Part shown: one piece after another, positions 15,260-21,004 of the stretch
Layout: every line of letters begins with the position of its first letter
Numbering within the stretch: position 1 is the first letter of the stretch
Assembly (NCBI GenBank): GCA_031262245.1
Contig: JAISIJ010000166.1
Coordinates: forward strand, 1-36,169
From: Oscillospiraceae bacterium
GTDB lineage: Bacteria > Bacillota > Clostridia > Oscillospirales > Ruminococcaceae
Direction of reading: 5' to 3'
Length of the DNA stretch: 36,169 nt
Position numbers and translations under genes: made by a program
Notes under the pieces: model-generated
Databases searched by the model: none
What the model was told of the DNA's origin: nothing
The model's input: the letters and a program-made list of their open reading frames with translations, nothing else

Positions 15260-15415
15260 TTTTTCTCTTAGTTCCTGTGTGGGTCTGCTCTCGAAGTTCC
15301 GTAGTTCTTTTCATAGTTGGCACTTCAGTTGACGTGGTTTAACTGTATATGAAAAATTCCGCCGTGCACGGCGGAATTTTTTTAGCTTACTGGGATAGAT
15401 ATTTGTTATTTTGAG
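15260..15415 (+). repeat. Dispersed terminator-bearing element, copy 1
   Basis: It starts 5 bases after the stop at 15254. It shares long identical blocks with 35990-36142 and, inverted, 15465-15595: TTTTTCTCTTAGTT, TCGAAGTTCC, TTCTTTTCA, AGTTGGCACT, GGTTTAACTGTATAT, then a variable hairpin, then AGCTTACTG and GATATTTGTTAT. Only the hairpin sequence differs greatly between copies. Weak similarity also exists at 10460-10510. Confidence 0.85.
15354..15383 (+). terminator. Rho-independent terminator in element copy 1
   Basis: AAATTCCGCCGTG and its exact complement CACGGCGGAATTT form a GC-rich palindromic stem, followed by a T-run (15377-15383). It ends the rsmG / zinc-ribbon transcript. Confidence 0.92.
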
Positions 15416-15464
15416 CGATAGTCGGAGTTTTTAAAAGAATTTTTGATAAACCCTAAAATTTCCG

Positions 15465-15595
15465 TTCACGATAACAAATATCTAACACAGTTACGCAAGA
15501 AAAAAAGCACCCGAACAGGGTGCTTTTTTATATACAGTCAAACCAAAGCCTAAAAACTGCAACTGTGAAAAGAAATACGGAACTTCGAGAGTTGC
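15465..15595 (-). repeat. Dispersed terminator-bearing element, copy 2, inverted
   Basis: Read on the minus strand this contains CTCTCGAAGTTCCGTA, TTTCTTTTCA, AGTTGC, GGCTTTGGTTTGACTGTATAT, a hairpin, then TAACTGTGT and GATATTTGTTAT, collinear with copies 1 and 3. Copies 1 and 2 face each other tail to tail with about 50 bases between them. No minus-strand gene ends just upstream of it; the nearest is the isochorismatase-fold gene ending at 16085. Confidence 0.85.
15500..15529 (-). terminator. Rho-independent terminator in element copy 2
   Basis: AAAAAAGCACCC and GGGTGCTTTTTT form a long stem with a short loop; runs of T on both strands make it potentially bidirectional. The stem sequence is unrelated to those in copies 1 and 3. 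Confidence 0.9.
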
Positions 15596-15649
15596 TATTT
15601 CCTAAAATGAACAGAAAGGTATATAAATCTAAAACTATCAGAAAAGTAA

Positions 15650-15678
15650 AACTAAACGTTTTATAAAAACGTTTAGTT
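15650..15678. promoter_or_regulatory. Perfect 13-bp palindrome, candidate operator
   Basis: AACTAAACGTTTT (15650-15662) and AAAACGTTTAGTT (15666-15678) are exact complements around ATA. It ends 32 bases upstream of the -35 of the orphan gene promoter. It has no U-run in either direction, which favours a protein-binding site over a terminator. The AAACGTTT half-sites recall operators of LacI-family regulators, but no regulator gene is adjacent. Confidence 0.55.
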
Positions 15679-15710
15679 AAGACAAAAGTAACGAAGTTTT
15701 GCAATTGGTA

Positions 15711-15739
15711 TTGACGTAAATTCAGATAAGATATATACT
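15711..15739 (+). promoter_or_regulatory. Sigma-A-type promoter of the orphan 88-aa gene
   Basis: TTGACG (15711-15716) and TATACT (15734-15739) are spaced by 17 bases, about 43 bases before the ATG. It is the only near-consensus promoter in the 15255-15782 gap. Confidence 0.8.
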
Positions 15740-15782
15740 GTGTGTATAGAAAATTAATAAAATGTTTACAAAGGAGGCAGTT

Positions 15783-16049
15783 ATGGGACTATTCGGAAGC
15801 GGTGGCGGTAGCCAGATTGCAACTCCTTGGGGGAGTGCAGCAATTACTACAACACCTAAAAATGATGATGGGGTTGTAAAAGGGAAACTGAGTTTTTGCG
15901 GAAAGAATATTGTCGGAACTTCTCCTTGTAAAGTCTGTGACAAATATCACAATAAAAAATGTAAAGAATGGGGCACATATACTTGCTGGTATGGGCGAGA
16001 AGGAGCAGGAAAACCGGCAAAATTACTGGCAACAAGGACAGCGGACTGA
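15783..16049 (+). CDS. Small Cys-rich protein of unknown function
   Basis: I do not recognise this 88-residue protein. I start at the ATG at 15783, which follows AGGAGG by 5 bases; an in-frame ATG at 15762 lacks a ribosome site. The N-terminus is glycine-rich (MGLFGSGGGSQIATPWGSAAI). Five cysteines follow at 39, 49, 52, 60 and 68, including a CKVC knuckle, so a zinc site is possible. There is no signal peptide or membrane helix. It has its own promoter and a strong hairpin at its stop codon, so it looks like a real single-gene unit. Confidence 0.75.
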   Translation: MGLFGSGGGSQIATPWGSAAITTTPKNDDGVVKGKLSFCGKNIVGTSPCKVCDKYHNKKCKEWGTYTCWYGREGAGKPAKLLATRTAD

Positions 16050-16060
16050 AGTCCGCTGTC
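16037..16060 (+). terminator. Hairpin at the stop codon of the small Cys-rich gene
   Basis: GACAGCGGACT and AGTCCGCTGTC form an 11-bp perfect stem; the TGA stop (16047-16049) lies at the loop. It is followed by TTCAAATATTTT, only moderately U-rich. It probably terminates or stabilises the 3' end. Confidence 0.7.
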
Positions 16061-16084
16061 TTCAAATATTTTACTTGTTAAAGG

Positions 16085-16726
16085 TTAATTACTCGGTGCG
16101 GGCAAAGTCATTGTTTCGGAATATTCAACACCTAAGCCATATGCTCCCGAATGTTCTTTGACAATCGCCATAACTTGATTATAGGTTTCTTTATTTGCCC
16201 AGTCACGTTGCCATTCAAGCATAACCTGTTGCCAAGTTACGGGTTTAACACCGGCTTGAACCATTCGCATAACAGCCATATCGTGGGCTTCTTTTGTTGC
16301 GCCGCCGCAAGCATCGGTTGCGACAAAGACATTATAACCGTCACCGGTTGCACAAAGTGCCGGAAAAGTTGCACAGGCTTCTGTCCAAAGCCCGGCAATA
16401 ACAAGATTTTTTCTTGCAAGATTATCAACGGCATTTCTGACATTTGTGTCTTCCCAAGCATTGATTGCAGTTCTGTCAATGGGAACAATATCAGGACAGA
16501 CATTTTGCAGTTTGGAATACATATATCCCGAAAAAGTTGAAGCCTCAACGGTAGTTAAAATACAGGGTACACCGAAAGCCTGACAAGCCTTTGCAAGCCC
16601 CACCACATTGTTCATAATTTCAGAGCGTGGGTGACTTTCAACCCCGAAGAACATTTGCGGTTGCTCGTCGATAATCAATACCGTTGTTTCGCTTGGGTCA
16701 AGCAGATAATTAGAATAATTTCTCAT
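16085..16726 (-). CDS. Isochorismatase-fold hydrolase, YcaC-like
   Basis: The 213-residue protein belongs to the cysteine hydrolase (isochorismatase-like) superfamily and is closest in layout to YcaC, whose physiological substrate is unsettled. It has VLIIDEQPQMFFGVESHPR with Asp20, then VPIDRTAINAWED, and LVIAGLWTEACATFPAL with the nucleophile Cys118 after TEA. The long C-terminal half (VTWQQVMLEWQRDW) is YcaC-like. AGGAGG-type site (CGGAGG) precedes the ATG. It stands alone behind the hup terminator. Confidence 0.85.
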   Translation of the reverse strand: MRNYSNYLLDPSETTVLIIDEQPQMFFGVESHPRSEIMNNVVGLAKACQAFGVPCILTTVEASTFSGYMYSKLQNVCPDIVPIDRTAINAWEDTNVRNAVDNLARKNLVIAGLWTEACATFPALCATGDGYNVFVATDACGGATKEAHDMAVMRMVQAGVKPVTWQQVMLEWQRDWANKETYNQVMAIVKEHSGAYGLGVEYSETMTLPAPSN

Positions 16727-16784
16727 TTTTACCTCCGATTGTTTTAATTAACAATAGTATTGACAAAAATTAAGAGATTATACA

Positions 16785-16814
16785 AAAAAAGAGTAACAAA
16801 AGTTACTCTTTTTT
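16785..16814. terminator. Bidirectional terminator between hup and the hydrolase
   Basis: AAAAAAGAGTAAC and GTTACTCTTTTTT form a 13-bp perfect stem with a 4-base loop. T-runs follow on both strands. In minus sense it lies 22 bases after the hup stop. Confidence 0.9.
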
Positions 16815-16836
16815 CTATAGTTTTTTGCAAGAAAAA

Positions 16837-17112
16837 TTAATCTTTAACAGCTTCTTTTAAAGCAGAACCTGCTTTAAAAACGGGTGCTTTTGTTGCAGCG
16901 ATTGTAATAACTTCGCCTGAACGAGGGTCTCTGCCGTTTCTCTCAGCACGTTCACGCACTTCAAAAGAACCGAAACCAACAATTTGTACTTTATCACCTT
17001 CAGCAAGAGCTTGAGTGATTGTGTCAAAAACTGCACCGACAACAGTAGTTGCCTGAGTTTTTTTGATTGATGCAGATTCAGCAACTGATGCAATTAAATC
17101 TGACTTTGTCAT
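16837..17112 (-). CDS. hup: DNA-binding protein HU
   Basis: HU is a small nucleoid protein that bends DNA as a dimer. The 91-residue protein has [21 protein letters not shown], the family signature [22 protein letters not shown] (about 46-67) with the DNA-inserting arm, and [14 protein letters not shown]. The ribosome site GGAGG is within the palindrome AGGTAATTACCT (17113-17124). It lies downstream of mazG, an arrangement often seen in Clostridia, where rqcP, yabP, yabQ and divIC would usually follow; here they do not. Confidence 0.97.
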   Translation of the reverse strand: MTKSDLIASVAESASIKKTQATTVVGAVFDTITQALAEGDKVQIVGFGSFEVRERAERNGRDPRSGEVITIAATKAPVFKAGSALKEAVKD

Positions 17113-17164
17113 AGGTAATTACCTCCATAAATATATCCGCTTTCGCGGCAAGCGGTTTTCCGCT
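17113..17164 (-). promoter_or_regulatory. hup leader with two tandem hairpins and a palindromic ribosome site
   Basis: In mRNA order: AGCGG-AAAA-CCGCT (17151-17164), then CCGC-GAAA-GCGG (17137-17148, GNRA loop), then AGGTAATTACCT (17113-17124) overlapping the SD. The two stems share GCGG/CCGC arms, so they could also pair with each other. This may set mRNA stability or HU autoregulation. Confidence 0.55.
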
Positions 17165-17189
17165 TTTTAACATAATAAATTTTTTGGGG

Positions 17190-18005
17190 TTAGTCAGTAT
17201 TCCTTTTAACCTTATCCCAATATATATCTAACTGTGTTATATCTAAATCTTTCATATCCAAACCGTCTTGAATAACGGCTTTTTCAACCTTTTCAAAACG
17301 TGAAATGAATTTATTTGTTGACTTATTAAGTGCATCTTCGGGGTCTATCCCTGATTTTCTTGCAACATTTACCGCCGAAAAGAGAATATCCCCTAATTCT
17401 TCGGTTATACGTTCTATATCAGTATACCCTGTTAAATCTGTCTTAATCACATTATCTGTACTTTTTATTGCAGATTTAAACTCTCCAACTTCGTTTTCCA
17501 AAGAATTCAAAGCACTTTCCGTGTCGGGGAAATCCATATTTGCATTTCCCGCACGTTTTCCTACTTTTGCCGCTCGCATTAAAGCCGGAAAGCTTGCCGG
17601 AATATCTTTAAGGGTATCGGTATAAGATTGGTCTTTTTTCTCTTTTTTACCTTTATCCCAGTTTTTAAGAACATCTTCTGTATCTTTAACTTTAACATCT
17701 CCGAAAACGTGAGGGTGACGAACAATTAATTTATTTGAAATATCTTCACAAACCTCATCAAAGTTAAAGTTGCCGTTTTCTTCTGCAATCTGACTGTGAA
17801 AAACAACTTGCAAGAGAACATCGCCTAATTCTTCTTTAAGCAGAGAGAAATCTTCTTTGTCAATAGCGTCAACAGCCTCATAGCTTTCTTCGATAAGTCC
17901 GATTTTACAGGATTTATGTGTTTGTTCCATATCCCAAGGACAACCGCTGGGAGCACGCAATTGTTTAACTATATCAAGCAGTTTGTTTATTCCGCTGTTT
18001 TCCAA
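17190..18005 (-). CDS. mazG: Nucleoside triphosphate pyrophosphohydrolase MazG, TTG start
   Basis: MazG hydrolyses NTPs and dNTPs to monophosphates and helps clear damaged nucleotides. The 271-residue protein has two MazG domains. The first has GCPWDMEQTHKSC, LIEESYEAVDAID and LKEELGDVLLQVVFHSQIA. The second, from about residue 150, has ITEELGDILFSAVNVARK and NKFISRFEKVE. The first codon is TTG (18003-18005) behind a GGGGGG run; both belong to a 16-bp exact duplication in the trpS-mazG gap. Confidence 0.95.
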   Translation of the reverse strand: MENSGINKLLDIVKQLRAPSGCPWDMEQTHKSCKIGLIEESYEAVDAIDKEDFSLLKEELGDVLLQVVFHSQIAEENGNFNFDEVCEDISNKLIVRHPHVFGDVKVKDTEDVLKNWDKGKKEKKDQSYTDTLKDIPASFPALMRAAKVGKRAGNANMDFPDTESALNSLENEVGEFKSAIKSTDNVIKTDLTGYTDIERITEELGDILFSAVNVARKSGIDPEDALNKSTNKFISRFEKVEKAVIQDGLDMKDLDITQLDIYWDKVKRNTD

Positions 18006-18033
18006 TTTATAACCCCCCCAATTTATAACCCCC
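18002..18033. repeat. 16-bp exact tandem duplication over the mazG ribosome site and start
   Basis: Plus-strand CCAATTTATAACCCCC occurs at 18002-18017 and again at 18018-18033. In mRNA sense each unit carries a G-run and a TTG. Only the downstream unit's TTG is in frame with mazG, because 16 is not a multiple of three. The trpS stop overlaps the upstream copy. Confidence 0.95.
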
Positions 18034-19037
18034 TATACCTTATCTACAAAACCCACTTTACGGTACACTTTGTTGACTACTCTTTGGGATAATCTCAATG
18101 CCTGTTCAGCACCTTCGGTGTAGCATTTTTTGAGATAGTCTTTGTCGGCAATAATCTTTAGATATTCCTCTCTGATTGGGGATAGTTTATCGGCAACGGC
18201 TTCACCTACCGCAAGTTTGAAATCTCCGTAACCTTTACCGCTGAAGTCGGCAGTAATTTTATCGAAACTATCGCCTGTTACGGCTGAATAAATTGTCATT
18301 AAGTTGTTAATGCCGTCTTTGCCCTCTTTATATACAATTTCTGTATCACTATCTGTAACCGCACGTTTAAATTTGCGGATTATTGTGTCTTTATCGTCTA
18401 TAACCAAAACATAAGCGTTTACGTTATCGTCTGATTTTGACATTTTGCTCTCGGGATTTTGCAAACTCATAACCTTTGAACCCACTTCACCGATATAGGG
18501 TTCGGGGACAATAAACGTTTCACCGTAACGTCCGTTAAAACGCTGTGCAACATTTCTTGCAAGTTCAAGGTGTTGTTTTTGGTCAATGCCCACAGGTACT
18601 AAGTCAGCGTTATAAACTAAGATATCAGCCGCCATTAAAACAGGATAAGTATACAGCCCCGCATTAATATCATCGGCGTGTTTAAGGGATTTATCTTTAA
18701 ACTGTGTCATTCTCCCCAACTCTCCGTATTGAGTTGAACAGGAGAGAACCCAAGATAATTCGGCGTGAGTTTTAACGTGGCTTTGAATAAAAAGCACGGA
18801 ACGATTTATATCAATCCCACAGGCAAGCAATAACGCATATGCCTCAAGGGTGTTTTGTCTTAATTTTGCAGGTTCTTGCTTTACGGTAATAGCGTGCATA
18901 TCAACTACACAATATACACAGTTATAGTCGTCTTGGAGTTTATTCCAATTGATAACAGCACCTAAATAATTACCTAAAGTAAAAGTCCCCGAGGGTTGTA
19001 TGCCGCTGAAAATCAGTTTTTTATTTTTATCAAACAT
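18033..19037 (-). CDS. trpS: Tryptophanyl-tRNA synthetase
   Basis: TrpS charges tRNA-Trp. The 334-residue class Ic synthetase has the HIGH-equivalent LGNYLGA (21-27), the KMSKS loop exactly (198-202), SCSTQYGELGRMTQFKDK and the GIDQKQHLELARNVAQRFN block. No clear Shine-Dalgarno is visible within 15 bases of the ATG; the region is A-rich. I see no T-box-like leader in the 29 bases upstream, so regulation would act at an earlier promoter. Confidence 0.97.
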   Translation of the reverse strand: MFDKNKKLIFSGIQPSGTFTLGNYLGAVINWNKLQDDYNCVYCVVDMHAITVKQEPAKLRQNTLEAYALLLACGIDINRSVLFIQSHVKTHAELSWVLSCSTQYGELGRMTQFKDKSLKHADDINAGLYTYPVLMAADILVYNADLVPVGIDQKQHLELARNVAQRFNGRYGETFIVPEPYIGEVGSKVMSLQNPESKMSKSDDNVNAYVLVIDDKDTIIRKFKRAVTDSDTEIVYKEGKDGINNLMTIYSAVTGDSFDKITADFSGKGYGDFKLAVGEAVADKLSPIREEYLKIIADKDYLKKCYTEGAEQALRLSQRVVNKVYRKVGFVDKV

Positions 19038-19066
19038 TATGTTTTAATATACACTTTCTAAAAATA

Positions 19067-19570
19067 TTATCCGTTACGGCGTTGAGTATCTTGAATAATT
19101 TTCATAACTGTATTATATCCCACAAATAATTTTTTATATACGGGATTTGTATCAACTGTTTCGGGGTCGATAATAACACGGCGAATACCGCCTCTTGTAA
19201 GCAAATAGATATAGTGTTCGTTTGTTACAGGCACAGGATAACTCGAAACTCTCTCCGAAGTATCATAAGCAACTTGAGATGCAACAACAAAAGCCTGTGA
19301 TATTTTTGCAACTTCAATGTTATTAATTGCAAGATTTTCAACAGAACCTCCGTCATTGTAATAAACATTAGCCGCACCGTTAATAAAGCAGATAAGTGTG
19401 CCTAAAAGATTCGGGGAAAGCCCCATATCCACAATAACACCGTAAACTTGTGCGGAATGTTCGGATTTAATTCCCAACTGATATCCCTTTATATCAAAAG
19501 CCGCAGAACGTGTTGAGATATACTTCTGTGTTACGGAATAAGGGTTGTTAACATATCTTTTTTTACTCAT
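19067..19570 (-). CDS. Conserved-looking protein of unknown function
   Basis: I do not recognise this 167-residue protein. It has no signal peptide or clear membrane helix. It is predicted mixed alpha/beta, with GLSPNLLGTLICFINGAANVYYNDGGSVENLAINNIEVAKISQAFVVASQ in the centre and a basic C-terminus (KIIQDTQRRNG). It sits between the aminotransferase and trpS on the same strand with 22 and 29 base gaps, so it is probably co-transcribed. Its ribosome site is weak (AAGAGAAA). Coding status rests on length, tight spacing and normal composition. Confidence 0.75.
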   Translation of the reverse strand: MSKKRYVNNPYSVTQKYISTRSAAFDIKGYQLGIKSEHSAQVYGVIVDMGLSPNLLGTLICFINGAANVYYNDGGSVENLAINNIEVAKISQAFVVASQVAYDTSERVSSYPVPVTNEHYIYLLTRGGIRRVIIDPETVDTNPVYKKLFVGYNTVMKIIQDTQRRNG

Positions 19571-19592
19571 AATTTTTCTCTTTTTTTTTAAT

Positions 19593-20777
19593 CTAAAAAT
19601 TTTTCGTCAAATTACCTAAAATTTCTATACCTTTTATAATATCTTCATCTGAGGGAGTGGAGTAATTAAGTCTGAAAGACTGTGTTTTTTCCGTTTCACT
19701 TACCATAAAAGCAGTTCCCGGAACAACGGCAATCTTAAATTCTTCAACCGCTTTTTTGCAAAAAGCAAGCATATCTGCTTTTTCGGGTAAAGTAGCCCAT
19801 AAGAACAAACCGCCGTCAGGTCTTGTGTATTTCACATTTTCTGAGAAATACCTGTCCATTCCGTTAAGCATTAACTCACATTTGTTTTTATATATGCTGC
19901 GTAAATTTCCTAAATATACATTGAATTCTGTGTCTACAAAAAAACGATAGCAAATAATTTGAGCCCATATATTTGTATGAACATCATTAGTTTGCTTGCA
20001 AACGGTTATTTTTTGAATAATTTCTCTGTTTGCAGATACATATCCCACCCTTAATCCGGGGGAGAGTATTTTTGAAAAACTGCCCACATAAATAACACGT
20101 CCGTCAGTATCAAGACTTTTTATGCTGGGAATATCCTTTCCGGCAAAACGCAAACTGCCGTAAGGGTCGTCCTCAATTATTATAATATCATATTTTTGTG
20201 CAAGTGCATAGATTTCTTTTCTGCGTTCAAGGGTTGTGCATTTCCCCGTGGGATTTTGAAAATTAGGTATGAGATATAATAATTTCGTGTTTTTATTTGC
20301 TTTTAAAGCATTTTCAAGCAACTCAATATTTATACCGTCATCGTCTAATTCTACACCTACAAGATTTACATTATACGACTTAAACGCATTAAGTGAACCT
20401 ATAAAACTGGGGGCTTCACATATCAACGTTTCGTCTGCATCACATAAAACTTTACAAGACAGGTCAATAGCCTGTTGTGCACCGCTTGTAATAATCAGTT
20501 CGTCGTCTTTTAAAAACTTATATTCCCCTGCAAGTTTTATCTTCAAAAAATCACGCAAAGGCGTATAACCCTCAGTAATACTGTATTGTAGAGCAAGCAC
20601 AGGGTCATTGTCAAGTAATTTCGCAGAAATTTCTGAAATTTTGTCAACGGGGAATGCCTCGGGGGCGGGATTTCCTGCCGCAAATGATATTACACCGGGT
20701 TGTCCCGTAAACTTTAATATTTCCCTGATTGCAGAGGCTTTTAACCCCTCGACTTTTCTTGTAAATTTATATTCCAT
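19593..20777 (-). CDS. PLP-dependent aminotransferase, class I/II (2-aminoadipate / MocR-catalytic type)
   Basis: The 394-residue enzyme is a fold-type I aminotransferase. It has VISFAAGNPAPEAFP near the start, ITSGAQQAIDL (96-106), PNFQNPTG (171-178), IEDDPYG (201-207) and the PLP lysine K236 in VGSFSKILSPGLRVGY, which resembles 2-aminoadipate or aromatic/branched-chain aminotransferases. There is no GntR helix-turn-helix, so it is not a MocR regulator. I start at 20777, where GAGGT lies 8 bases upstream; an in-frame ATG 54 bases earlier has no ribosome site. The substrate is uncertain. Confidence 0.9.
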   Translation of the reverse strand: MEYKFTRKVEGLKASAIREILKFTGQPGVISFAAGNPAPEAFPVDKISEISAKLLDNDPVLALQYSITEGYTPLRDFLKIKLAGEYKFLKDDELIITSGAQQAIDLSCKVLCDADETLICEAPSFIGSLNAFKSYNVNLVGVELDDDGINIELLENALKANKNTKLLYLIPNFQNPTGKCTTLERRKEIYALAQKYDIIIIEDDPYGSLRFAGKDIPSIKSLDTDGRVIYVGSFSKILSPGLRVGYVSANREIIQKITVCKQTNDVHTNIWAQIICYRFFVDTEFNVYLGNLRSIYKNKCELMLNGMDRYFSENVKYTRPDGGLFLWATLPEKADMLAFCKKAVEEFKIAVVPGTAFMVSETEKTQSFRLNYSTPSDEDIIKGIEILGNLTKNF

Positions 20778-20921
20778 TCTTATTACCTCACAAAACTCGC
20801 TAATAATAACATATAAAAATGTCAAATGCAATAATTTTTAAAAAATTTTTAATATATTTTTCTTTTTTCATTGAAATTACTGAAAATTTTATTTTTTTAC
20901 TATTAATTTAAGTAAAAATTG

Positions 20922-20951
20922 TTGACTTTTACAGAGGAAAAGTATTATAAT
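20922..20951 (+). promoter_or_regulatory. Promoter of the GH9 endoglucanase gene
   Basis: TTGACT (20922-20927) and TATAAT (20946-20951) are spaced by 18 bases, about 53 bases before the ATG. The divergent spacer 20778-21004 is very AT-rich. I saw no obvious operator in it. Confidence 0.8.
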
Positions 20952-21004
20952 TAAGGTATACATATTTATTTAGCGAATTTATTTGCCGAAAAGGTGGAAG
21001 TATT

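Noticed and set aside
15650-15678. Terminator at the 13-bp palindrome
   Set aside because: No U-run on either side and the loop is only three bases; a protein-binding site fits better.
19038-19066. T-box leader for trpS
   Set aside because: Only 29 bases lie before trpS and they contain no specifier, T-box sequence or terminator.
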